Translations under genes and position numbers: made by a program | Shown here: in pieces, positions 49,350 to 58,400 of the stretch | Numbering within the stretch: position 1 is the first letter of the stretch | Layout of the letters: each line of letters opens with the position of its first letter | Assembly (NCBI GenBank): GCA_037381915.1 | Contig: JARRQJ010000003.1 | Span: forward strand, 84,627-148,626 | From: JARRQJ01 sp037381915 | Lineage (GTDB): Bacteria; Pseudomonadota; Gammaproteobacteria; DRLM01 | Direction of reading: 5' to 3' | DNA length: 64,000 nt | Notes under the pieces: model-generated | Seen by the model: the letters and a program-made list of their open reading frames with translations, nothing else | Told to the model about the DNA's origin: nothing | The model's database searches: none

Positions 49350-49688
49350 ATGACTGACGATACGCCTCCGCCCGGTGCCGAAACCCCGGAACGAAAACCT
49401 GACGACACAGCCTTCAAGCAGCATGTGAAGGCCCGCTCCACCTGGCTGCGACTGTTCTTCATGCTGGTCATTGTCGTACTTTACGGCGTGTCTCGCGTCG
49501 TGGTGGGCGCGGTGGTAGTGCTGCAATTCTTCTGGCTGCTCTTCACCGGCGGGACCAACGCGCGGCTGCAACAGCTTGGCCAGGCTCTGGCTACTTATAC
49601 TTATCAGATTATCCTCTACCTGAGCTTCAACACCGAGCAGCGGCCGTTTCCGTTCGACGCCGACTGGCCGGCCGGGCCGCCCTCCTGA
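49350..49688 (+). CDS. DUF4389 family small membrane protein
   Basis: 112 residues from the ATG at 49350, which has AAGGA six bases upstream. A polar, Pro-rich N-terminus is followed by two hydrophobic stretches forming one long or two close membrane segments (about 34-68, LRLFFMLVIVVLYGVSRVVVG and VVVLQFFWLLFTG), then LGQALATYTYQIILYLSFNTEQRPFPF, the DUF4389 hallmark ending. Function unknown. Single gene divergent from dnaE. Confidence 0.8.
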   Translation: MTDDTPPPGAETPERKPDDTAFKQHVKARSTWLRLFFMLVIVVLYGVSRVVVGAVVVLQFFWLLFTGGTNARLQQLGQALATYTYQIILYLSFNTEQRPFPFDADWPAGPPS

Positions 49689-49930
49689 ATCCGACACCGC
49701 CGAAGCGTGCTGTCATGTGCCATCGCTAGGTGCCACGGTCCGCCGCACCCGAGGCGATGGTTCCGGACACGGTCTTGAATGTTTCCCTTCCTTAGTAAGA
49801 GGCAGAGAGTTCACTTTCGACTGCGGACGTTTGATTACACGGGATTGCGTTCGTGCCACCGAAGTGAAGTAATGCGATTGTCCGAGTTCTATCCGATGGT
49901 TGGGAACACCTCAACCGGTAATGGCCCCGT

Positions 49931-50227
49931 TTATTTCGTAGCCTTGAGCAGGGCTTGAAGTGGAAAGCCTTCATCTATAAGGAGGCCGATGCCATCGTGT
50001 TCTTTATGTACAACAAAGGCCTTGGCCGTTATCTGTTTAGCCAGTGGAGGTGAGGCATCAATCGCCAATCTAAGATAACTCCCCTTCTTGATTCGGCTTT
50101 CGGCTGTCTTGATATATAGGCCACTAAAACTGATGTTATGGACCCGGCCGGGATATATAAATCCGTGGAGGTCGTAAAGCAATGCGCTGTGCTGTGCCAG
50201 CCTGCGTGGATGCTGCCGGTGTTCCAT
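49931..50227 (-). CDS. PilZ domain protein
   Basis: 98 residues, essentially one PilZ domain. The c-di-GMP-binding motifs are recognisable: HRQHPRRLAQ (RxxxR-type) at the N-terminus and VHNISFSGLYIK ([D/N]xSxxG) near residues 29-41. A GGGAAG ribosome site precedes the ATG. A paralogous gene lies at 51195-51494 on the same strand; both end in a short VVHKEHDGIGLLI-type strand. Probably a stand-alone c-di-GMP effector or adaptor; partner unknown. Confidence 0.8.
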   Translation of the reverse strand: MEHRQHPRRLAQHSALLYDLHGFIYPGRVHNISFSGLYIKTAESRIKKGSYLRLAIDASPPLAKQITAKAFVVHKEHDGIGLLIDEGFPLQALLKATK

Positions 50228-50569
50228 TTTGACTTCCCTTTCTCAGCACAATGCCATCAAATCACAATTGCCCCTTCATGTGACCTGCCGTTGGTCCGGT
50301 ACGGTTCTGCGCTTCTCGTTCGACAGGGTATTGATCCTACCTGGTGCCATGGGGCGTGGCGACAGACTATATGGGCTCACTTAAATTAACCTGAAAAATC
50401 GGGCAGAGTGATGATCTCGGATGGCAGTTAGTTACACCTCAGGTGCTCCGTGGCCGTTCATGGAAACTGTCAGGGTAAGTTCAGCGCTGGTGATTATATG
50501 AAAAGAGACGCGCGACCACCCTTTTTACAAGGCCCGGTATGGGACGCAGAGTGCTGGCGCCCCGTTGAT
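50228..50569. other. Intergenic region, nothing recognised
   Basis: 342 bp between the small membrane protein gene and the first PilZ gene. No gene, hairpin with T-run, or repeat was recognised. Confidence 0.4.
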
Positions 50570-50734
50570 TCACCTGGCAGTGCCTTGCCGGCTTAGTGCC
50601 CACAAGAAGATGGCGAGGAGCGCATAGCTAACGGTGCTGAAGGAATGGTCGTGCAAATATGAAAGTCCCGCCATGAGCAGTGACGCCAGCGCTGAGACCT
50701 GAAGAATAATGCGCAATGGTTTGGAGATTATCAT
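50570..50734 (-). CDS. Possible 54-residue two-span membrane protein
   Basis: Short frame from the ATG at 50734: a basic start (MIISKPLRII), hydrophobic segment (about 8-26), short HDHSFS turn, second hydrophobic segment (about 33-47) and a basic tail (SRQGTAR). This positive-inside pattern is typical of small two-span inner-membrane proteins. AGGAG lies 11 bases upstream; an ATG three codons earlier is too close to it. No homologue is known to me. It lies between the two PilZ genes and downstream of the tandem terminators. Confidence 0.45.
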   Translation of the reverse strand: MIISKPLRIILQVSALASLLMAGLSYLHDHSFSTVSYALLAIFLWALSRQGTAR

Positions 50735-50857
50735 TAGATCCATATCTCCTGAATGGATTCGTCAGACATTGCGGGCCTGTTACCGTATGCCTGTGTACAC
50801 AGCATATGACACACAGGCGACCGCCGAAAGCACTGCTTTCGTCGACAAATAGTGCAT

Positions 50858-50893
50858 AAAAAAGATCCCGGCAACGTGCTGGGTACCGGGATC
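50858..50893 (-). terminator. Intrinsic terminator 2 of a tandem pair
   Basis: Minus strand: GATCCCGG, 14-nt loop, CCGGGATC, then six T. Perfect 8-bp stem. It directly follows another terminator, so the transcript reaching it would be ended twice. Confidence 0.8.
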
Positions 50894-50894
50894 C

Positions 50895-50925
50895 AAAAAT
50901 GCCTAGCCTTTGGGAAACTAGGCAT
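50895..50925 (-). terminator. Intrinsic terminator 1 of a tandem pair
   Basis: Minus strand: ATGCCTAG, 11-nt loop, CTAGGCAT, then a T-run. Perfect 8-bp stem. First terminator reached by transcription coming from the second PilZ gene or from an RNA gene in 50926-51120. Confidence 0.8.
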
Positions 50926-51194
50926 TCCTCCCGTCCCGGGGTAGAAGGGGTGAGGACGGGCTGAGTGCAATGGGCGTTGTACTCGTGATACCACAGGTAT
51001 GCTGTCGCCGGGTTCAAGACAGCGACGTCAGCGGAAACAGATATTACGAGCTGCGCGGAATTCCTGAGACTGGCATCGACCCAACTTGTTAAGAGCTGTT
51101 TGCTCTTCCGCTGACGTTGGCCATGACCCTCAACGATCCCTTATTCTCCTCCTCTCGACCCTTTACCCGGCGGGAATAAAAAACCTTCTCCGTC

Positions 51195-51494
51195 CTAGTG
51201 TGTTACCGGAAACAAATCGGTTGGCAGCACGCCGCTTTCACAAATTACTCCTATTCCGTGGTTCTTCTTGTGTATTATTAAGCCATTCACCGTTATCGGT
51301 TTCTTGTCGTGGGGCCAGGTATCAATCGTCACCTTTACGAGACTGCCCTTATTGAGCCGGGAATCGGTCGTCTTTATGAAGAGCCCGTCCGCACTGATAT
51401 TGTCGACACTGCATGAACAAAAAAAGCCGCGAGGGTGAAAGACCAAGGCATTGCGGACCACCGGCCTCCTGGCAAATTGACGACGTTCTATCAT
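51195..51494 (-). CDS. PilZ domain protein
   Basis: 99 residues from the ATG at 51494 with GGAAGGAG upstream. One PilZ domain: ERRQFARRPV (RxxxR-type) and VDNISADGLFIKT ([D/N]xSxxG) with two cysteines just before (FFCSCSV). It resembles the PilZ protein at 49931-50227 in length and in its GSLVKVTID and IHKKNHGIGVI strands, so the two are probably paralogues. Downstream on the same strand lies a chain of hairpins and terminators. Confidence 0.8.
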   Translation of the reverse strand: MIERRQFARRPVVRNALVFHPRGFFCSCSVDNISADGLFIKTTDSRLNKGSLVKVTIDTWPHDKKPITVNGLIIHKKNHGIGVICESGVLPTDLFPVTH

Positions 51495-51919
51495 TGCGCG
51501 CTCCTTCCAAGATGTTGTTCGTTGACTTTTGGTACGACAAGTGAATGTTGCGCTGAACTGCTTGGGCGACGACCAAATCGGCGGCACTTCCATGTGCCAC
51601 CATTGACGACAAGGTCGACTTAACAATAGGGACGTGTTTTGCGGGGGTCTATTCGTGCTACTACGTACTCCGTCATTGCTCTGCGGGCTGCGCGGCACGA
51701 TTGCATCCACATTGGTAGAGCAAATCAATCCGCCTGGTCGAACGGTCACTCCATTCATCTCGGTCGAAGGCTCGCTCTCGGCCTGGAGCCTACCCTGAAA
51801 AAATATTTGTCCGGCGATATGCCCGATACACTCAGACTACCCGGCTGCATTCCCTCTATCTAGGGGACTAAATCGAGAATTCAATTAGTTATTAAAGGGG
51901 ACACGCCAACCAGCAACTG

Positions 51920-51934
51920 GCACAATCCTGGTGC
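51920..51934 (+). promoter_or_regulatory. NtrC-like enhancer site
   Basis: GCACAATCCTGGTGC matches the NtrC palindrome GCACC-N5-GGTGC with one mismatch in the left arm. It lies about 180 bp upstream of the predicted start point of the sigma-54 promoter at 52084-52099, somewhat far but acceptable for an enhancer-binding protein. Confidence 0.4.
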
Positions 51935-52083
51935 GTCCTCTGCGACCAAGACCCGCAATGGCGCACGTTTTCCCCGCAGGCCCGTGGCCAGCGAGCAATA
52001 ATAGTTCGAATAAATTCAATAGCGGTAATTAGTTAAAAATGACTCTTAATGTAAGGACAACGCCTTATTTACCCGCTACTCCA

Positions 52084-52099
52084 TGGCATGACCGTTGCT
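52084..52099 (+). promoter_or_regulatory. Candidate sigma-54 promoter of the desaturase gene
   Basis: TGGCAT-GACCG-TTGCT fits the -24/-12 consensus TGGCAY-N5-TTGCW with the invariant GG and GC exactly 10 bp apart. Start point would be near 52110, 72 bp before the desaturase ATG. Confidence 0.6.
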
Positions 52100-52181
52100 C
52101 ATCCACGCATGAGTCCGTTGACGGGAGACCAGGTCTGGCCATGAGCGGCACGCATTAGATTCTCTCCCAATCATTGCCGTC

Positions 52182-53189
52182 ATGCTTTCACTACGGTTGC
52201 GCTATAAAGATGGTCTTTGGCCCCATGGTCTGGCGCTGGGTTACGGCGTGCTCGGCTTTGGCTATGGTTTGGCCCTGAGCGCAGCACCGGCTGTTCTCGC
52301 CAATCTACTGGGGATAGTGCTGCTGAGCCATGCCATGGTCATCAGCGCCTACCTCATCCACGAGTGCGCCCACAACACCGTCTTCGCCGCCAATCGCCAC
52401 AACGCGCTGCTCGGCGCCTGCTTAAGCTGGATCACCGGTAGTTGTTACGCGCGTTTCGAAGACCTGCGCCGCAAGCACTTTCGTCACCACGTCGAGCGGG
52501 CCGACGTGATCCGCTTCGATTACCGCCGCCGAATCATCAAGCGTCCACTGCTGGCCAAGCTACTGGCCGCGCTGGAGTGGGCCTATATCCCGGCCGTGGA
52601 AATCATGCTCCACGGTTTGGTGGTGCTAATGCCCTTTATCGATGCGTATTACAAACCGCAGCGCAAGCGCGTGCTGCTCATCCTCGCAGTCCGCACCGCC
52701 CTGTTCGCCGCCTCGGCGTGGTACGCGCCCAGGCTTCTGCTGTGCTATCCCGTCGCCTATATGCTGTTCCTCATCGTGCTACGCTTCATGGACGCCAATC
52801 AACACACCTATGATCTGATCGAGACCCACGACGAGGCGCCCCTGCCCAATAGCGAGCGGCGCGACCGGCGATATGAATTCCAGCACACCTATTCGAACCC
52901 GATCTCCATGCGCTTCCCGCTGTTGAATCTGATTACGCTCAATTTCGCCTATCACAACGCCCACCACGAACGGCCGACCGTGCCGTGGTACCGGCTGCCG
53001 GCCTTGCACCGGGAGCTCTTTGGCGATGAGCGGAGCCATGTCCTGCCGTTCCGGGGATTGATTCGCGCCCATCATCGGCATCGGGTCGAACGAGCCTTCC
53101 GCCCCCTCCCGACGGATATGCACAGCCATGTCGACCGCGGACCGGACCTGCAGGGCATCGACGGCATCTCATTTCTGATTCCAATTTGA
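52182..53189 (+). CDS. Membrane fatty acid desaturase/hydroxylase family protein
   Basis: 335 residues, integral membrane di-iron enzyme. Four or more hydrophobic spans (about 18-58, 125-150, 160-190) and the three canonical histidine boxes: HECAH at 60-64 (HX3H), HFRHH at 99-103 (HX2HH), and HNAHH late in the chain (HX2HH). The superfamily includes acyl desaturases, carotenoid and alkane hydroxylases, so the substrate is open. The sigma-54 promoter and the nitrogen-related neighbours suggest a role in oxidising an N-containing or amphiphilic compound, which is inference. Confidence 0.8.
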   Translation: MLSLRLRYKDGLWPHGLALGYGVLGFGYGLALSAAPAVLANLLGIVLLSHAMVISAYLIHECAHNTVFAANRHNALLGACLSWITGSCYARFEDLRRKHFRHHVERADVIRFDYRRRIIKRPLLAKLLAALEWAYIPAVEIMLHGLVVLMPFIDAYYKPQRKRVLLILAVRTALFAASAWYAPRLLLCYPVAYMLFLIVLRFMDANQHTYDLIETHDEAPLPNSERRDRRYEFQHTYSNPISMRFPLLNLITLNFAYHNAHHERPTVPWYRLPALHRELFGDERSHVLPFRGLIRAHHRHRVERAFRPLPTDMHSHVDRGPDLQGIDGISFLIPI

Positions 53190-53273
53190 CGCTGTGCGAA
53201 ATTTCATGGCCATGCGCTTCGATGTTTCGATGTAATTTAAGAAACCGCTGCTCCACACTTCGGATGCGGAACA

Positions 53274-54122
53274 ATGAAACTACAAATATATAAAACGCTA
53301 TGGGGACATAGCGGCACCTATGAAGAGGCGGCCGCCGAAGCGCTGGCTGCCAACTTCGACGGGATCGAAGGCCCCATCCCGCAACAGCCCGGCGATCAGC
53401 GCCACTTTGCGGAAATACTGGAACATAGCGGTTTGCTGTATATCGCGGAAGTCTGCACCGCGGGATCCTACGTCCCGAACCGCCACGCCGACGTCACCGC
53501 CCATCTGGCCTCCCTGCGGGAGGCGTTACGCTCCTGCGTCTACCTCAAACCGCAATTCGTCAATTGCATCGGCGGCTGCGACGCCTGGTCCACGGACGAA
53601 CACCTCGGCTTTTTCCGCGGAGCGATGCAACTGGCCGCGGAATTCGGGTTCACCATCAGCTTCGAGACCCATCGCAGCCGCTCCCTGTTCAATCCCTGGG
53701 TGACGCAACACATCGTTGCGGCGCTCCCCGACATCCGCTTGACCTGCGACTTCAGTCATTGGTGCGTGGTGTGCGAGCGCCTCATCGACACCGAGCTGGA
53801 TGTCATCAACGCCATCGCCCCCAATGCCTTTCACATCCACGCCCGTGTCGGCTACGATCAGGGCCCGCAAGTGCCGCACCCGGCCGCGCCCGAATACACC
53901 CGTTGCCTGCGCGCCCACCAACGATGGTGGGAGACCCTGTGGCGGGCGCAATGGCGGCATGGCTTGGCCGTCACCACTATGACCCCCGAATTCGGACCCG
54001 ACGGCTATCTCCATCTGCTGCCCTACACCCAAACACCCGTCGCCGATCTTTGGGAAATCAACCGCTGGATGGCCGCCACCGAGAAACAGCATTTCTTCAA
54101 ATTCAAATCTCAATTGGCTTAA
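53274..54122 (+). CDS. TIM-barrel sugar phosphate isomerase/epimerase-like protein
   Basis: 282 residues of the xylose-isomerase-like (AP endonuclease 2) TIM-barrel superfamily: YKTLWGHSGTYEEAAAEALAANFDGIEG, QFVNCIGGCDAW, ISFETHRSRSLFNPW (metal-ligand Glu), IRLTCDFSHWCVVCERL (Asp and His) and FHIHARVGYDQGPQVPHP with a late MTPEFGPDGYL (Glu). These give a plausible divalent metal site. Substrate unknown. It follows the desaturase gene by 84 bp on the same strand and is probably in the same sigma-54 transcript. Confidence 0.75.
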   Translation: MKLQIYKTLWGHSGTYEEAAAEALAANFDGIEGPIPQQPGDQRHFAEILEHSGLLYIAEVCTAGSYVPNRHADVTAHLASLREALRSCVYLKPQFVNCIGGCDAWSTDEHLGFFRGAMQLAAEFGFTISFETHRSRSLFNPWVTQHIVAALPDIRLTCDFSHWCVVCERLIDTELDVINAIAPNAFHIHARVGYDQGPQVPHPAAPEYTRCLRAHQRWWETLWRAQWRHGLAVTTMTPEFGPDGYLHLLPYTQTPVADLWEINRWMAATEKQHFFKFKSQLA

Positions 54123-54522
54123 CAGCCGCTGCCCTGCCGTTTGCAACCTGAAGTTACAGCAATCCAACGATTGGCTGCATGTTCTCTACAACATGAAATT
54201 GAACCGCCATGAGAATCAAAAATGATTGGATAAGCGCTGCGTTCCTTCTCCTTCTGGGAAGAGCGAAGCGAGGGGGGCGCAGCCGAAGGATAAGGGAGAC
54301 TTAATCACCCAGTTGCTATGAGTTATCCCCTCACCCTGGTTATGCCCGCTGGGACACCCGTGAACACTGCGTGCCCATTCGGCGGGCAGAAGGTCTACCG
54401 GACCGTCTTCCATTACCGCCGCACCGCCCTGAGGGCGAGAGAGTATGGGACTGTCGTGGCTTTAAAGCCGTGCCACTCCCAAGCGATCGCAGCCGATGCG
54501 CGCACCGTTTTCAAACAGCAAA

Positions 54523-54537
54523 GCACCAATATGGCGC
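54523..54537 (+). promoter_or_regulatory. NtrC-like enhancer site
   Basis: GCACCAATATGGCGC differs from the NtrC palindrome GCACC-N5-GGTGC at one base of the right arm. Its centre is about 109 bp upstream of the start point predicted for the sigma-54 promoter at 54613-54628, the normal enhancer distance. Confidence 0.55.
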
Positions 54538-54612
54538 GACAGCATCTCGCGCACTATCTCGGGAAAAGCTTTAGAGGCTGTTTAACAAGCCTTTTCTTTA
54601 CGAGCCTAACAC

Positions 54613-54628
54613 TGGCATAGCGGTTGCA
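54613..54628 (+). promoter_or_regulatory. Candidate sigma-54 promoter of the ABC transporter operon
   Basis: TGGCAT-AGCGG-TTGCA matches the sigma-54 consensus TGGCAY-N5-TTGCW fully, GG and GC 10 bp apart. The start point would be near 54639, leaving a 39-nt leader with a GAGGAG ribosome site before the substrate-binding protein gene. Confidence 0.75.
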
Positions 54629-54677
54629 AAATCGCCATGAGCAGTCCCTGTTTCAATATATATGGAGAGGAGCTCCC

Positions 54678-55661
54678 ATGACGATGAAGTCCACCCGAAA
54701 ACTGTTGAAAGCCCTGGCCGGCATGCTCCTGGCCGGCATGTCCTTCCACGCCGGCGCGGAAACCTTGCGTATCGGCTATAGCGATTGGCCCGGGTGGGTC
54801 GCCTGGCAGGTGGCGATCGAGAAGGGCTGGTTCAAGCAGGCGGGCGTTGACGTGAAATTCGACTGGTTCGATTATGTGGCCTCCATGGACGCCTTTTCCG
54901 CCGGCAAACTCGACGCCGTGGCCATGACCAACGGTGACACCCTGGTGACCGGTGCCGCCGGCGCCAAGAGTGTCATGATCCTGATCAACGATTACAGCAA
55001 CGGCAACGACATGATCGTCGCCCAGCCCGGCATCAACAGCATCAAGCAACTCAAGGGCAAGAAGATCGCAGTGGAACTGGGCTTCGTCGATCACCTGCTG
55101 CTGCTCAACGCCTTGAAGGACAACGGCATGACCGAAGACGACGTGCAGCTGGTGAATTCGCCCACCAACGAGACGCCGCAGGTACTCGCCTCGGGCCAGG
55201 TCGCCGCCATCGGTGCCTGGCAGCCCAGTTCCGGCATGGCCCTGAAGCAGGTGCCGGGTTCGAAGCCGATCTATACCAGCACCAACGCGCCGGGTCTCAT
55301 CTACGACGTATTGGCGGTATCGCCGCAAAGCCTCGCCCTGCACCGCGCCGACTGGGAAAAGGTGATCAAGGTCTGGTACCGGGTGGTGAAATACTTCTAC
55401 GACCCCAAGACCCGCGACGACGCCATCAAGATCATGGCCTCCCGGGTGGGCGTGACGCCCGCCGAGTACAAGACCTTCGTCCACGGTACCAAGATCCTGA
55501 AACTGGACGAGGCGAAGAAGGCTTTCGCCAAGGGCAAGGGCTTGTCGTCCATCTACGGTTCGTCCAAGATCTCCGACGATTTTAACGTGGACAACAAAGT
55601 CTACAAGAAACACCAGGACGTCGACAGTTACATCGATCCTTCGCTGACCGATGCAATGTAA
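54678..55661 (+). CDS. ABC transporter substrate-binding protein, NitT/TauT type
   Basis: 327 residues from the ATG at 54678 (GAGGAG upstream). Signal peptide of about 25 residues ending SFHAGA, then the SsuA/TauA/NMT1-like fold: LRIGYSDWPGWVAWQVAIEKGWFKQAG, YVASMDAFSAGKLDAVAMTN, LKGKKIAVELGFVDHLLLL. The YSDWPGW opening resembles binding proteins encoded near urea/guanidine carboxylases; no carboxylase is in this window. It delivers an unknown, probably N-containing ligand to the permease encoded next. Confidence 0.85.
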   Translation: MTMKSTRKLLKALAGMLLAGMSFHAGAETLRIGYSDWPGWVAWQVAIEKGWFKQAGVDVKFDWFDYVASMDAFSAGKLDAVAMTNGDTLVTGAAGAKSVMILINDYSNGNDMIVAQPGINSIKQLKGKKIAVELGFVDHLLLLNALKDNGMTEDDVQLVNSPTNETPQVLASGQVAAIGAWQPSSGMALKQVPGSKPIYTSTNAPGLIYDVLAVSPQSLALHRADWEKVIKVWYRVVKYFYDPKTRDDAIKIMASRVGVTPAEYKTFVHGTKILKLDEAKKAFAKGKGLSSIYGSSKISDDFNVDNKVYKKHQDVDSYIDPSLTDAM

Positions 55662-55721
55662 ACGTGTTGCCCGGGCCTGACCAGGATAAGGCGCCTCTTC
55701 ACCAACCAACGGGTCGCAAAC

Positions 55722-56671
55722 ATGGTTTCCGCGGTGCGCAAGGAACCAACGGACAGGCAGAAGCTTATGATGGGCGTCATGAGCTTCGCCATTCCGCTGT
55801 TCGTCTGGAGCCTGGTCAGTTATGTCCCCTTCATCTGGCATCCGGACGTGCGCATCACGGATCCCGGCTCGGTGTCGTTCTTCCGCAACGGCATGCTGGT
55901 GGAAAAGGCCCTGTTCGCCAAGGAGGACGCCGCCGCCCGCGAGGCGGGCAAGGCGGAACCGCAGGGCGTGCCCTCCAACCCCATCTATCTCCCGCCGCCG
56001 GACCAGGTACTCAAGGCGTTCTACACCGCCTTCACCACCCCGCCCGTGCGCCGCGACGAAAAATGGCTGCACCAGAGCCTGTGGTCCAGCATCCAAGTCA
56101 TCTTCTGGGGATTTTTCATCTCCTCGGCGATCGGCGTGCCGCTGGGCATCCTCGCCGGCACCTACGGCGCGGTCTCCAAACTCACGGAGCCCTTCATCGA
56201 ATTCTTCCGCTACCTGCCCGCCCCCGCCTTCGGCGCGCTTGCGGTGGCCATCCTCGGCATCTACGCGGCACCCAAGATCGCCATCATCTTCATCGGCACG
56301 TTCTTTCAACAGGTGCTGGTGGTGGCCAACACCACCCGCAAGCTCGATCCGTCGCTGCTCGAGGCCGCCATGACCCTGGGCGCGAAACGCATCAGCCTGC
56401 TGTTCCGGGTAGTGATCCCCGGCATCATTACGTACTTATACAAGGACATGCGCATCCTGCTGGGCTGGGCGTGGACCTACCTGATCGTGGCGGAACTGAT
56501 CGGCACCAGCTCCGGCATCACCTGGTTCATCACTCAACAGGCGCGCTACAAGAATTTTCCCAACGTCTACGCCGCCATCATGATGATCGGCATTCTCGGC
56601 TTGAGCACAGATCTGTTCCTGGGGTGGCTGGGCCGGCGCATCTTTCCCTGGGAACGCGGAGTAGCCAAGGC

Positions 56672-56675
<4 letters not shown>
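55722..56675 (+). CDS. ABC transporter permease, NitT/TauT type
   Basis: 317 residues. One N-terminal membrane span (about 15-40), a periplasmic insert of about 65 residues (WHPDVRITDPGSVSFFRN to KWLHQSL) that is longer than in typical SsuC/TauC permeases, then the BPD-transport core with five spans (about 100-310). The EAA loop is EAAMTLGAKRISLLFRVVIPG. It overlaps the ATPase start (ATGA), so it is translationally coupled. Confidence 0.88.
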
Positions 56676-57609
<934 letters not shown>

Positions 57610-57613
<4 letters not shown>

Positions 57614-58386
57614 ATGTGCGCGAGTGGCATCAAATGACCTGGGAAGAGATCGGCACGCTGCCCGCGCAAGGCATGGACGGCGCCATCCTGCCGGCGGGCG
57701 CCACCGAACAGCACGGCCCGCACCTGGGCTGTGGTGTCGACACCGAGATCGCCGAGCAGCTTTGCCGTATGGCGGCGGAGATCTCCCAAGTGGCGCTGCT
57801 GCCCACCCTGCCGTACGGCTGTTCTATCGGCCACTCGCGGCGTTGGCCCGGCACCCTGGCGCTGCAACCCAAGACCCTCATCGACGTGGTGACGGATCTG
57901 GGCGACTGGTTGTATTACTCCGGCTTCCGCCGCCTGTTCATCGTCAACAGTCACGTCACCAATTACGCGCCGCTGCGTTGCGCCTTGGAGATGCTGCGCG
58001 CGCGCTACGATGATCTGCTGGTGGCGCTGATCAATACATCCACCATCAGTCAGCGGGTGCGGGAACAGCACTCCGCCGACGCCGATGACTGGCATGCCAA
58101 CGATGCCGAGACCTCTTTGATGATGGCCATCGCCCCCCATCTACTGCGCAGCGAACAACTCACCGCGGCCGACGATCCCGACCGCACTGTCACTTGCATC
58201 TTTGCCCATCCGGTGAACCGCACCAGCCGCAACGGCGTCACCGGCACCCCCAGTAAAGCGAGCGCGGAAAAGGGTGAGCAACTGTTTCTCTGGATGGTGG
58301 AAGACCTGGGAGAAATGATCGAGCGCGGCATGGACGAGGAACCACCGCTGCCCTTCTCCTATTTCCAAAACCTGAAGATGGTGTAG
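57610..58386 (+). CDS. Creatininase-family amidohydrolase
   Basis: 258 residues starting at a GTG that overlaps the ATPase stop. The metal-binding motif TEQHGPHLGCGVDTEIAE gives Glu33, His35, His38 and Asp44, and WHANDAETSLM matches the second conserved block. The usual NGHGGN motif is replaced by VNSHVTNYAP, which suggests an altered substrate. The family includes creatininase, F420/riboflavin-pathway formamide hydrolases and MftE peptidase. Tight coupling to the importer suggests it hydrolyses the imported amide or cyclic compound. Confidence 0.82.
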
Positions 58387-58400
58387 ATGACTTACATAGA

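Larger units (their letters stand above)
50858..51117 (-). ncRNA. Candidate structured noncoding RNA or long structured 3' region
   Basis: On the minus strand a chain of perfect stems: a 12-bp pair (51106-51117 with 51025-51036, TTCCGCTGACGT/ACGTCAGCGGAA) enclosing a 6-bp hairpin (AAGAGC/GCTCTT, 51091-51107), a GCTGTC/GACAGC hairpin (51001-51023), a CCCGTCC/GGACGGG hairpin (50930-50960), then two intrinsic terminators. The T-runs fix the minus strand. I tried to match 6S, tmRNA and the GEMM c-di-GMP riboswitch without success. It begins about 80 bp after the second PilZ gene, so it may be an independent sRNA or that gene's 3' region. Confidence 0.5.
51495..52181. other. Intergenic region with nitrogen-type regulatory sites
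   Basis: 687 bp between the second PilZ gene and the desaturase gene. No convincing gene. It holds an NtrC-like palindrome (51920-51934) and a near-consensus sigma-54 promoter (52084-52099) pointing at the desaturase gene. Confidence 0.5.
54123..54677. other. Intergenic region with NtrC-like site and sigma-54 promoter
   Basis: 555 bp without a convincing gene. Contains a GGCTTTAAAGCC palindrome at 54458-54469, an NtrC-like site at 54523-54537, the sigma-54 promoter at 54613-54628 and a GAGGAG ribosome site just before 54678. Confidence 0.6.

Noticed and set aside
50628..51017. A 129-codon minus-strand frame across the hairpin region
   Set aside because: It runs through both terminators, has no ribosome site and no protein-like features.
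50858..51117. 6S RNA, tmRNA or GEMM c-di-GMP riboswitch
   Set aside because: No tRNA-like ends or tag frame, no 6S closing stem and central bubble pattern, and no GEMM core motif could be found; left as an unassigned structured RNA.
54606..56309. A 567-codon open frame on the minus strand opposite the ABC transporter genes
   Set aside because: It is a GC-rich antisense shadow: the plus-strand genes show full family motifs, while this frame is low-complexity His/Gly/Asp-rich with no domain.
55664..56671. Long upstream extension of the ABC ATPase frame, suggesting a fusion protein
   Set aside because: The extension runs through the permease gene in another frame; the ATG at 56672 overlaps the permease stop and starts a normal ATPase.
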